NCBI GenBank assembly: GCA_964374095.1
Contig: CAYJXJ010000123.1
Location: 1 to 13,893, forward strand
Direction of reading: 5' to 3'
Length of the DNA stretch: 13,893 nucleotides
From: CAYJXJ01 sp964374095
GTDB taxonomy: Bacteria; Elusimicrobiota; Elusimicrobia; UBA1565; UBA9628
Shown piece after piece: positions 5,568 through 12,600 of this stretch. The position numbers were made by a program, and so were the translations under genes. The notes beneath the pieces were generated by a model. That model saw nothing but the letters and a program-made list of their open reading frames with translations. It ran no database searches and was not told the DNA's origin. The number at the start of each line of letters is the position of its first letter. Within the stretch, counting starts at the first letter, position 1.

Positions 5568-6731
5568 ATGAGGGCCGGCTACTACGGTCCTTTCGGCGGC
5601 CGCTTCGTGCCCGAGACTCTCATGGGGCCGCTGGTCGAGCTCGAGCGGGCCTTCGACGCGGCGCGCCGCGACCGGGGCTTTAGGCGGGAGTTCGGGGCGG
5701 AGTTGGCCTCCTTCGCGGGCCGGCCCACGGCGCTCACCTTCGCGCCGGGACTCAGCCGTGAGATCGGCGCGCGGGTGTATCTCAAGCGCGAGGATCTGGC
5801 CCATACCGGCGCTCATAAGATCACCAACACCGTAGGCCAATGCCTGCTGGCCCGGCGCATGGGTAAGACCCGAGTGGTTGCCGAGACGGGGGCGGGCCAG
5901 CACGGGGTGGCTACCGCGGCGGCGGCGGCGCGCTACGGCCTTGCCTGTGTCGTATTCATGGGCACCGAGGACATGCGACGCCAGGCGCCCAATGTCGACC
6001 GCATGCGCCTGCTCGGAGCTTCGGTGCGGGGCGTGGACGCGGGCTCGCGCACGCTCAAGGACGCCATCAGTTCGGCCATGCGGTATTGGTCCGAGAGTCT
6101 TTCCGACACGCACTACGTCCTGGGCTCGGCTCTGGGGCCGCATCCTTACCCGGCGATGGTGCGGTTCTTCCAATCCGTGATCGGCAACGAGGCCCGCCGG
6201 CAGATCCTTGCGGTCGAGGGGCGGCTGCCCCATGAGGTCGTGGCCTGCGTGGGCGGTGGTTCCAACGCCATTGGGATATTCTCCGGGTTCGAGGCCGACC
6301 GCCGTGTGGGGCTTGTCGGCGTCGAGGCCGGAGGCCTCGGGATCGCCAGCGGCCGCCACGCCGCGCGCTTCGGCGGCGGCAGGCCCGGCGTTCTCCACGG
6401 CTGCTATACCTATCTTCTCCAGGACACGCGGGGCCAGGTGCGGGAAACCCACAGTGTTTCGGCGGGCCTGGACTACGCGGCGATTGGTCCCGAGCACGCG
6501 GAACTCCGCCGCCGCGGACGCGCCCGCTACGTCTCGGCGACCGACCGCGAGGCGGTGGCGGCCTTCAAGGCGTTATGCCGGCTGGAGGGGATCGTGCCCG
6601 CCCTGGAGAGCAGTCACGCCGTGGCTTACGCGCTCAGGAAGGCCGGACATTACGGCAAGGGAACCGTGGTGCTGATCAATGTGTCAGGCAGAGGGGATAA
6701 AGACCTGGCGGCTTTGGCGGCGGGCGGATGA
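5568..6731 (+). CDS. trpB: Tryptophan synthase beta chain
   Basis: TrpB (387 aa) condenses indole with serine to make tryptophan, using PLP, in an alpha2-beta2 complex with TrpA. It starts MRAGYYGPFGGRFVPETLM, the classical TrpB opening. LKREDLAHTGAHKITNT carries the PLP lysine (Lys84); AETGAGQHG (105-113) holds the catalytic Glu106; GGGSNA (229-234) binds the PLP phosphate; ESSHA (347-351) and NVSGRGDKDL (371-380) close the fold. Length is close to the usual 390-400. The frame is open upstream within the previous gene, but the ATG at 5568 gives the family N terminus. No Shine-Dalgarno is obvious, so translation may be coupled to the gene ending 4 nt upstream. Its stop overlaps the trpA start (ATGA). 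Confidence 0.98.
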   Translation: MRAGYYGPFGGRFVPETLMGPLVELERAFDAARRDRGFRREFGAELASFAGRPTALTFAPGLSREIGARVYLKREDLAHTGAHKITNTVGQCLLARRMGKTRVVAETGAGQHGVATAAAAARYGLACVVFMGTEDMRRQAPNVDRMRLLGASVRGVDAGSRTLKDAISSAMRYWSESLSDTHYVLGSALGPHPYPAMVRFFQSVIGNEARRQILAVEGRLPHEVVACVGGGSNAIGIFSGFEADRRVGLVGVEAGGLGIASGRHAARFGGGRPGVLHGCYTYLLQDTRGQVRETHSVSAGLDYAAIGPEHAELRRRGRARYVSATDREAVAAFKALCRLEGIVPALESSHAVAYALRKAGHYGKGTVVLINVSGRGDKDLAALAAGG

Positions 6732-7540
6732 ATCTCGCCGCGGTTCTGGCCGCCCGCCGCGGCCTCGGCCGCGCGGGCTTCGTTCCGTTCGTGAGCGCCG
6801 GAGACCCGAACCTGCGTGAGACACGGGGGCTTCTTAAGGCCCTGGCCCGCGCGGGGGCCGACATTATCGAACTCGGGGTGCCATTCTCGGACCCCGTGGC
6901 CGACGGGCCGGTGATCCAGGCCGCCTCCAGCCGGTCCTTGGCTTCGGGAACGACTCTCCACGCGATTCTTGAGATGGTCTCCGCTCTTCGTCGCGGCGGT
7001 TTCCACACCCCCGTGGTGCTCTTTAGCTACCTCAACCCCGTTCTGGCGATGGGAGTCGAGCGCTTCTCGCGCGCGTGCAGGACTTCCGGCGTGCAAGGCG
7101 TTCTTCTGGTGGACTTGCCGGTGGAGGAGGCCGGCCCGATCTTGGCGGCGCTCCGACGTTTTCGCGTCGAGCCGGTGCTGTTGGCCTCTCCCACGACCTC
7201 GGAAGCGCGCCTGCGCCGCATCGGCCGCGAAAGCGGCTCGATCGTCTACTACGCCTCGCGCGAAGGCGTGACCGGCGTCCGCCGCGGCGCGGCCGCGGGC
7301 CTGGCGGCGCGCCTGCGCCGCGTGCGGCGGCTGGCGGCCAAGCCTCTGATCGTTGGTTTTGGAGTCTCGACGCCGGCGCAGGCCCGGGCGCTGGCTCCGC
7401 ACGCCGAGGGCGTGGTGGTGGGGAGCGCCCTGGTCGCGGCCGCCGCCGCGGCCCGGCCGCGGGCCAGGGCGGCGGTCCTTGAACGCGCGGCCCGCCGGCT
7501 TGTGTTGGGACTGTACGCGCGTACAGTTCCAAAGGGTTGA
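6728..7540 (+). CDS. trpA: Tryptophan synthase alpha chain
   Basis: TrpA (270 aa) cleaves indole-3-glycerol phosphate to indole and glyceraldehyde 3-phosphate and channels indole to TrpB. FVPFVSAGDP (18-27), then IELGVPFSDPVADGP with catalytic Glu49 and Asp59 are visible, followed by LFSYLNPVL, VQGVLLVDLPVEE, IVYYASREGVTG, VGFGVSTPAQ and GVVVGSALV. Spacing is normal for the TIM barrel. The ATG overlaps the trpB stop by 4 bp, so translation is probably coupled, as expected for the equimolar complex. The last codons (LYARTV) run through a perfect palindrome. The C terminus is rich in Ala and Arg, reflecting the high GC content. Confidence 0.98.
   Translation: MNLAAVLAARRGLGRAGFVPFVSAGDPNLRETRGLLKALARAGADIIELGVPFSDPVADGPVIQAASSRSLASGTTLHAILEMVSALRRGGFHTPVVLFSYLNPVLAMGVERFSRACRTSGVQGVLLVDLPVEEAGPILAALRRFRVEPVLLASPTTSEARLRRIGRESGSIVYYASREGVTGVRRGAAAGLAARLRRVRRLAAKPLIVGFGVSTPAQARALAPHAEGVVVGSALVAAAAAARPRARAAVLERAARRLVLGLYARTVPKG
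7511..7526. promoter_or_regulatory. 16-bp perfect palindrome at the trpA end
   Basis: CTGTACGCGCGTACAG is a perfect palindrome that extends by four pairs (one G-T wobble) to 7507-7530 at the RNA level. It lies in the last codons of trpA, about 60 nt before the aroF start. It could be a protein-binding operator or an RNA hairpin limiting read-through; there is no T-run after it. Confidence 0.4.
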
Positions 7541-7547
7541 GCGTGAA

Positions 7548-7592
7548 ATGAAGAAAACATGCCTGGCCGCAACCTGGGAGGACCCATGCTGA
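7548..7592 (+). CDS. Possible 14-aa leader ORF before aroF
   Basis: ATG at 7548 opens the frame MKKTCLAATWEDPC, whose stop overlaps the aroF start in another frame. It contains one Trp codon. No strong Shine-Dalgarno precedes it and no terminator/antiterminator pair is clear, so attenuation is not supported. It may be chance, or a coupling ORF like those before aroC and aroK. Confidence 0.2.
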   Translation: MKKTCLAATWEDPC

Positions 7593-8602
7593 TCGTCATG
7601 AACTCCGATCACACGCCCGAGCAGCTTCAGGGCCTGATCGACAAGATCAAATCGCTGGACTTGAAGCCCCACGTCATCCCCGGCGCGGGGCACGTGGCCG
7701 TCGGCATCACCGGCAATCAGGGCGCGCTCGACCCCCAACTATTCAAGGATATTCCCGGCGTGCTTGACGCGGTGCCGGTGACCAAGCCTTTCAAATTGGC
7801 GGGGCGGGACTTCCGGCGCGAAAACACCGTTGTGGAGGTGGGGGGGCACAAATTGGGCGGGTCGAAGCTGGCCGTGATCGCGGGGCCCTGCGCGGTCGAG
7901 TCGGAGGAACAGTGCCTGCGCATCGCGCGGGCGGTCAAGGTGGCGGGGGCACAGCTTCTGCGCGGGGGAGCCTACAAACCTCGAACGTCGCCTTACGCCT
8001 TTCAGGGACTCGGCACGAAAGGCTTGCAGATTCTCGCGGTGGCGAAGAAGGAAACGGGGCTGCCGATAGTGACGGAAATTCTTGACCCCAGAGACATCGA
8101 AGATGTCGCTGGGGTGGCGGACATCCTCCAGGTCGGCGCCCGCAATATGCAGAATTTCGCCCTGCTCAAGGAGTTGGGGCGCGTGCGCAAGCCCGTCATG
8201 CTCAAGCGCGGCCTCTCGGCCACGCTGGAGGAGTGGCTCATGTCCGCCGAGTACATCTTGAGCGAGGGCAACTCCCAGCTCATCCTTTGCGAGCGCGGGG
8301 TCCGGACATTCTCCGATCATGCCCGAAACACCCTGGATCTCTCGGTGGTCAGCGCCGTGCGCGAGATGAGCCATCTGCCTATCTTCGTCGATCCCAGCCA
8401 CGCCACCGGCGTGAGGAGCCGGGTCGCGCCCATGGCCCGGGCGGCCGCGGCCTGCGGGGCCCACGGCATCATGGTCGAGGTGCACGACCGGCCCGAGCAG
8501 GCCCTCTGCGACGGGGCGCAGGCCCTCCGGCCCCAGGACTTCAAGGAGCTGATGGCGGACCTCTCCCGCATCACTCAGGCTCTGGGCGGGGGCTTGGCCT
8601 AG
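7586..8602 (+). CDS. aroF: DAHP synthase, class I-beta, with regulatory domain
   Basis: This enzyme (338 aa) makes DAHP from phosphoenolpyruvate and erythrose 4-phosphate, the first shikimate step. Residues 1-64 form the ferredoxin-like (ACT-like) domain (MLIVMNSDHTPEQLQGLIDK), which in Thermotoga-type enzymes gives feedback inhibition by Tyr/Phe. The barrel follows: VIAGPCAVES (Cys102), GGAYKPRTSPYAFQGLG, KRGLSATLEEWL, ERGVRTF, FVDPSHATG (His272), VEVH (Glu298) and CDGAQAL (Asp309). Both the metal-ligand positions and the length match the T. maritima enzyme as I recall it. The ATG at 7586 has GGGAGG upstream; an ATG at 7559 is in frame but adds non-family residues. The stop is 2 nt before aroA. 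Confidence 0.97.
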   Translation: MLIVMNSDHTPEQLQGLIDKIKSLDLKPHVIPGAGHVAVGITGNQGALDPQLFKDIPGVLDAVPVTKPFKLAGRDFRRENTVVEVGGHKLGGSKLAVIAGPCAVESEEQCLRIARAVKVAGAQLLRGGAYKPRTSPYAFQGLGTKGLQILAVAKKETGLPIVTEILDPRDIEDVAGVADILQVGARNMQNFALLKELGRVRKPVMLKRGLSATLEEWLMSAEYILSEGNSQLILCERGVRTFSDHARNTLDLSVVSAVREMSHLPIFVDPSHATGVRSRVAPMARAAAACGAHGIMVEVHDRPEQALCDGAQALRPQDFKELMADLSRITQALGGGLA

Positions 8603-8604
8603 CC

Positions 8605-9921
8605 ATGAAGTCGCTCGTCGTGGAGCAGACGGTCTCCCGGGCGCGGCCCCTGGTGGGGGAGATCTCCGTGCCGGGCGACAAGTCCATCTCGCACCGGGCT
8701 CTTATCCTGGGGGCGCTCGCCGAAGGGACGACCGGCATTACGGGCCTGGCGCCGGGCGCCGACGTCAAGTCGACCATCGACTGCCTCTTGCGCCTGGGGG
8801 TGAGCATCGACCGCCACCAGGTGCGGGGCCAGGAGCTCATCGCGGTCAACGGCAAGGGCCTGGGGAGCCTCCGGGAGACCGACGACTGGCTTGACTGCGG
8901 CAACTCCGGGACCACCATGCGGCTCTTGATGGGCCTCTTGGCGGGACAGCCGGGGTTGAGCGCGCGCCTAACCGGGGACGAGTCGCTGCGGCGGCGGCCC
9001 ATGGGCCGCGTGGCCGAGCCGTTGCGGCGCATGGGCGCCCAAGTCGAGCTCTCCGAGGGAGACCGCGCTCCCCTTACGATCCGCGGTTCGGGCCTAAAGG
9101 GGATCGACTTCAAGTCGCCGGTGGCCAGCGCGCAGGTCAAGTCCGCCGTGCTCTTGGCCGGGCTCACGGCAAAGGGGGAGACGACGGTTACCGAGCCGGC
9201 GCTGAGCCGCGATCACACGGAAAGGCTATTGACGCACTTTGGCTGCGTGGTGGAACGGCAGGGCACGGCAGTCCGCCTCCATGGAGGCGGACCGCTGCGG
9301 GCCGCTCCGGTGCGCGTGCCGGGCGACGCCTCCTCGGCGGCCTTCTGGGTCGTGGCGGCGACTTTGATTTCGGAAAGCGATCTCGCCCTGACCGAGGTCT
9401 GCGACAACCCGACGCGCACGGCGTTTCTGCGCGTGCTCGAGCGCATGGGCGCTTCGGTCTCGCGTGAGGCCTGGCCCGACACCATCATCGGCGCCAGTGA
9501 GCCGATCGCGGACTGGCGGGTGAAGTCGGCAAGGCTTCGAGCGACGGAGGTTTCGGCCACGGAGGTCCCGGCGCTCATCGACGAGGTGCCGATACTGGCG
9601 CTCGCGGCGACGCAGGCCCGGGGCCGCAGCGTCTTTCGGGGAGTCGGCGAGCTCAAGGTCAAGGAATCGGATCGGCTCAAGGCCATCACGAAGCTCCTCA
9701 AGGCCTTCGGGGCCAAGGCCGCCGCAAGGGGAGGGACTCTGTCGGTCGCCGGGCCCTGCAAGCTCAAGGGAACACGGGTTACCTGCGGCGGCGACCATCG
9801 CCTCGCGCTCACGGCGATGGTGGCGGGCCTGCTGGCGGAGGGTGAGACCGTGGTGGAGGGCGCCGAATGCGCGGACGTCTCATACCCTTCCTTCTATGAA
9901 GAGATTAGGCGATTTTTCTAG
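8605..9921 (+). CDS. aroA: 3-phosphoshikimate 1-carboxyvinyltransferase (EPSP synthase)
   Basis: The enzyme (438 aa) joins shikimate 3-phosphate and PEP to make EPSP. Motifs in order are PGDKSISHRALILG (Lys26), CGNSGTTMRLLMG (98-110), LTGDESLRRRPMGRV, SAQVKSAVLLAGL, SRDHTERLL, PGDASSAAFW, NPTRTAFLRVL, IDEVPILALAA (catalytic Asp326), KVKESDRLKA (Glu354) and CGGDHRLALTAMV. The GDESLRRRPM style is closer to Bacillus-type than to E. coli-type enzymes, though I cannot assign a class firmly. Two nucleotides separate it from aroF, and no separate Shine-Dalgarno is clear, so coupled translation is likely. The frame is open upstream inside aroF, but the ATG at 8605 gives a normal N terminus. Confidence 0.98.
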   Translation: MKSLVVEQTVSRARPLVGEISVPGDKSISHRALILGALAEGTTGITGLAPGADVKSTIDCLLRLGVSIDRHQVRGQELIAVNGKGLGSLRETDDWLDCGNSGTTMRLLMGLLAGQPGLSARLTGDESLRRRPMGRVAEPLRRMGAQVELSEGDRAPLTIRGSGLKGIDFKSPVASAQVKSAVLLAGLTAKGETTVTEPALSRDHTERLLTHFGCVVERQGTAVRLHGGGPLRAAPVRVPGDASSAAFWVVAATLISESDLALTEVCDNPTRTAFLRVLERMGASVSREAWPDTIIGASEPIADWRVKSARLRATEVSATEVPALIDEVPILALAATQARGRSVFRGVGELKVKESDRLKAITKLLKAFGAKAAARGGTLSVAGPCKLKGTRVTCGGDHRLALTAMVAGLLAEGETVVEGAECADVSYPSFYEEIRRFF

Positions 9922-9925
9922 CGGA

Positions 9926-9963
9926 TCGGAGCTCCGAGTGAGGGTCGCCTCCACCGGTGGAGG
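9926..9963. terminator. Two palindromes between aroA and aroE
   Basis: TCGGAGCTCCGA (9926-9937) and CCTCCACCGGTGGAGG (9948-9963) are both perfect palindromes just after the aroA stop. The second is followed by a T-rich but broken run (AATCTTCTTTCT), so a weak terminator or processing hairpin is possible. This is the largest non-coding gap (120 bp) in the trpB-aroB run. Confidence 0.4.
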
Positions 9964-10041
9964 TGGAATCTTCTTTCTGAATTATTTGTCGGCGGTGTTC
10001 GACGGTGACCGCGCCAGTTGCCGTGCCGGGTTACCGCCTCC

Positions 10042-10857
10042 GTGAACCGGATCGCGGCTAGGCTCGCGCTGATCGGGCACCCCGTGGCGCACTCTTTGTC
10101 GCCGAGGATATTCGAGATTCTGGGGCGGGGCTTGCGTCGTCGGGTGGAGTACCGGCTGGTGGATGTGCCCCGCGGTTCTCTGAAGGCGGCGTTCCCGGCT
10201 CTGGCGGGCGCTTTTCGTGGGGTCAACGTCACGATCCCCCACAAGGAATCGGTGGCGAGGTTCTGCGATCGACTCACGCCGCAGGCCCGCAGGGTAGGGG
10301 CGGTCAACGTCGTGGGCTTCAGCCGGGGCCGCGCGATCGGGCATAATACGGACGTGCTGGGCTTTCTCGACGCCTTGGCCGGACAGGGCATCAAGACGCG
10401 CGGACTCAGCGCGGTGATTTTCGGCGCCGGCGGAGCGGCGCGGGCGGCCGGGGTCGCCTTGGGAGGCGCCGGGGCGAGGTGGGTGCGCTTCGTCAACCGC
10501 ACCCCGTCGCGCGCCCGCGGCTTGGCGCGTGAACTCGGCGAGGACTTCCCGTGGACCGGCTTCTTTGCGGGTGTCGCGGCCCCGGCGGATTTATGGATCA
10601 ACGCGACACCCCTGGGCTTGCCCGGGTTTCCACGGCGCTCCCCCGCTCCGGATCGCGCGGCCTGCGGGTTGGCCTTCGACATGGTTTACGGCAAGTCCAC
10701 GCCGTTCTTGCTCCGAGCCCGGACCTCGGGGGCGGCGGCCATAGACGGCTTGGCGATGCTCACGGCCCAAGCCGTGCGTGCCTGGGAGTTCTGGTTCGGT
10801 TCCCTGGGAAAACGCCGCGCGCCTCTGGCGCGGAGATTATTGGAGGAACTGCAATGA
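10042..10857 (+). CDS. aroE: Shikimate dehydrogenase
   Basis: AroE (271 aa) reduces 3-dehydroshikimate to shikimate with NADPH. ALIGHPVAHSLSP (9-21) binds substrate through the two serines; NVTIPHK ends in catalytic Lys68; HNTDVLGF has Asp104; FGAGGAARAA (127-136) is the nucleotide-binding glycine loop, followed by NRTPSRARGLA, which suits NADP; INATPLGL and DGLAMLTAQ complete the signature. The GTG at 10042 is chosen because it leaves a family-like N terminus; a TTG at 10018 is in frame. Neither has a good Shine-Dalgarno. The stop is the first codon of the repeated leader before aroC. Confidence 0.95.
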   Translation: MNRIAARLALIGHPVAHSLSPRIFEILGRGLRRRVEYRLVDVPRGSLKAAFPALAGAFRGVNVTIPHKESVARFCDRLTPQARRVGAVNVVGFSRGRAIGHNTDVLGFLDALAGQGIKTRGLSAVIFGAGGAARAAGVALGGAGARWVRFVNRTPSRARGLARELGEDFPWTGFFAGVAAPADLWINATPLGLPGFPRRSPAPDRAACGLAFDMVYGKSTPFLLRARTSGAAAIDGLAMLTAQAVRAWEFWFGSLGKRRAPLARRLLEELQ

Positions 10858-10903
10858 CCGAAGGAAATGGTTCCAATCCTAAGGATACTGGAGGAGAACC
10901 ATG
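10855..10903 (+). promoter_or_regulatory. 49-bp junction leader, copy 1 (aroE/aroC)
   Basis: The block runs from the aroE stop to the aroC start codon and matches the aroC/aroK junction at 43 of 49 positions with no gaps. GGTTC (10869-10873) can pair with GAACC just before the ATG, and TCCT with AGGA of the Shine-Dalgarno, leaving a CAA bulge. It also contains the palindrome ATCCTAAGGAT. A tiny frame (MTEGNGSNPKDTGGEPCR) spans it, overlapping both genes. Confidence 0.65.
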
Positions 10904-12060
10904 CCGCTGAGATATTTGACCGCCGGGGAATCCCACGGCAAGGCGCTGATCGGCATACTCGAAGGCATGCCGGCGGGCCTGGAGGTCCGGTTGGAGGACA
11001 TCCGCGACGAATTGGCCCGCCGGAGGCTCGGCTTTGGGCGGAGCGCCCGCCAGCGGCTGGAGAGCNNNNNNNNNNCGATCCCGTCGAGATCATTTCGGGC
11101 GTGCGGCATGGCCTCACCTTGGGCTCCCCGATCGCGCTCATGATCCCCAACGCCGATTTCGCCAATTGGTCCGATGTCATGTCCATCGAACCCGGTCCCG
11201 GGAAGAACCGCCGCCGCCTGGACGTTCCCCGGCCCGGCCACGCGGACCTGGCCGGGAGGATCAAGTACGGCTTCAAGGACATGCGCGACGTCCTGGAGCG
11301 CGCCAGCGCCCGCGAGACCGCGGCGCGGGTCGGCCTGGGAAGCCTCGCGCGGCGCTTACTCCGGGCCTGCGGCATCGAGGTCGCCAGCCGCGTGCTCGAG
11401 ATCGGCGGGGCGCGCGACGAGAGGTCCCCGGGGCTCGAGGTCGGGGGGATCAATGCCGCGGCCGACGCCTCGCCGGTCCGCGCGACCGGCGCGCGCGCTT
11501 CCGAACGTATGGTCGCGGCCGTGGAGAAGGCCCGGCGCGCCGGGGACACCTTGGGAGGGGTCTTCGAGGTGTCGGCCTCGGGCTTGCCCGTGGGTTTGGG
11601 CTCCTACGTGCAGTGGGACAGGCGTCTGGAAGCGCCGCTTTCGGCGGCGCTCATGTCTCTCAACGCCGTCAAGGGAGTCGAGGTGGGTCTCGGCTTTGAG
11701 TCCGCGCGCACCCCGGGCTCCAAGGCGCACGACGCCTACGTTCCTCGGGGTAAGGGCATCGGCTATCGAAGCAATCGTTCCGGAGGGATCGACGGCGGCA
11801 TGACCACCGGCGAACCCTTGGTGATCAGGGCCGCGATGAAGCCGCTGGCGACTCTCATGAAGCCGCTTGATTCCGTGGACTTGCGCACCCGCCGACCCGC
11901 CAAGGCCCATGTCGAGCGCTCGGATGTCTGCGCGGTTCCGGCCGCGGCCGTCATCGCCGAATCCCTGGCGGCCTTGGTGTTGGCCGATGCCATACTCGCC
12001 AAATTCGGCGGCGACTCGATGGATGAGGTGCTCCCTCGGCTCAAGGCCTGGAGAGCGTGA
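10901..12060 (+). CDS. aroC: Chorismate synthase (spans an assembly gap)
   Basis: AroC removes phosphate from EPSP to give chorismate, using reduced FMN. Signatures are LTAGESHGKALIGILEG at the N terminus, RPGHADLAGRIKYG with RASARETAARV in the middle, and RSNRSGGIDGGMTTGEP towards the C terminus. Ten Ns at 11066-11075 interrupt the gene. The frame before the gap ends at residue 55 (QRLES) and a second frame resumes with DPVEIISGVRHG at 11077. Aligned by memory to the Bacillus enzyme (RMQIETDTVEIVSGVRHG), no residues need be missing, so the shift is most likely an artefact. Without the gap the protein is about 382 aa, normal for the family. The start is preceded by GGAGGAG inside the repeated leader. 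Confidence 0.95.
11066..11075. other. Assembly gap (10 N)
   Basis: Ten Ns are a placeholder of arbitrary length. With the extra c at 11076 they put aroC out of frame (11 nt), although flanking residues join without loss. Confidence 0.95.
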
Positions 12061-12106
12061 CCGGAGGAAATGGTTCGATTCCTAAGGATATAGGAAGAGA
12101 ACCATG
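12058..12106 (+). promoter_or_regulatory. 49-bp junction leader, copy 2 (aroC/aroK)
   Basis: This block runs from the aroC stop to the aroK start and has the same length as copy 1, with six substitutions. The fold is cleaner here: GGTTC (12072-12076) pairs with GAACC (12099-12103), a GA/GA internal loop follows, and TTCCT (12079-12083) pairs with AGGAA (12092-12096) around an 8-nt loop. The Shine-Dalgarno GGAAGAG lies in the 3' arm. A GTG-started frame (MTGGNGSIPKDIGREP) spans it and ends on TGA overlapping the aroK ATG. Confidence 0.65.
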
Positions 12107-12598
12107 AATATCTATCTGACGGGGTTCATGGGGACGGGGAAGACCTCAGCGGGCCGGGCCTTGGCCCGGCTTCTTCGCCGCCCCTTTGTCGACACGGACT
12201 GTTGGATCGAAAGGCGTTCCCATATGAGCGTGCCGCGGATCTTTGGGGGCTATGGCGAAACGATCTTCAGGGAATGGGAACGTCGTGCCGTTGCTCAAGC
12301 CGCCGCGCGCCGTTCTTGCGTTGTGGCGTTGGGGGGCGGAGCGCTGTTGGATTCCAGCAACCGGCGGCTGGTATCCAAGGGCCTGCTTGTGGCGCTCACC
12401 TGCCCCGAGGCCGAGTTGTGGCGGCGTTTGCGGCCGCGCCTGGCGGCGCGGCCGCTGTTGGCCGGAGGCCGCGCCGCCTTTCGGCGGCTCCTGCGCCGGC
12501 GGCGGCCCAGCTATGCAGGGGCCCACCTGACGGTCTCGACCGCCGGGCGCACCCCCGCCGAGGCGGCGGCGCTCATCGCCCGGAGGCTGGCCGCGTGA
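12104..12598 (+). CDS. aroK: Shikimate kinase
   Basis: AroK (164 aa) phosphorylates shikimate at the 3-hydroxyl with ATP. GFMGTGKTS (7-15) is Walker A; VDTDCWIE carries Asp30 and Asp32 (magnesium and substrate); ETIFREWE has substrate-binding Arg56; ALGGGALL (75-82) is the conserved GGG loop; AARPLL (114-119) is the ATP lid with Arg116. The size is typical. The C-terminal third is unusually rich in Arg and Ala, in keeping with base composition. Translation starts from the repeated hairpin leader. The stop overlaps a possible GTG start of aroB. Confidence 0.96.
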   Translation: MNIYLTGFMGTGKTSAGRALARLLRRPFVDTDCWIERRSHMSVPRIFGGYGETIFREWERRAVAQAAARRSCVVALGGGALLDSSNRRLVSKGLLVALTCPEAELWRRLRPRLAARPLLAGGRAAFRRLLRRRRPSYAGAHLTVSTAGRTPAEAAALIARRLAA

Positions 12599-12600
12599 GC

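Noticed and set aside
4736..5569. 277-residue minus-strand frame
   Set aside because: It is antisense to the signal-peptide/Cys-repeat gene and runs into the palindrome; Gly/Arg-rich with no start signal.
7548..7592. Trp attenuator leader before aroF
   Set aside because: Only one Trp codon, and no terminator/antiterminator hairpins with a T-run.
6650..7738. 362-residue minus-strand frame
   Set aside because: Antisense to trpA with certain motifs on the other strand.
8233..8604. N-terminal extension of the aroA frame
   Set aside because: It overlaps aroF in another frame; EPSP synthase begins at the ATG at 8605.
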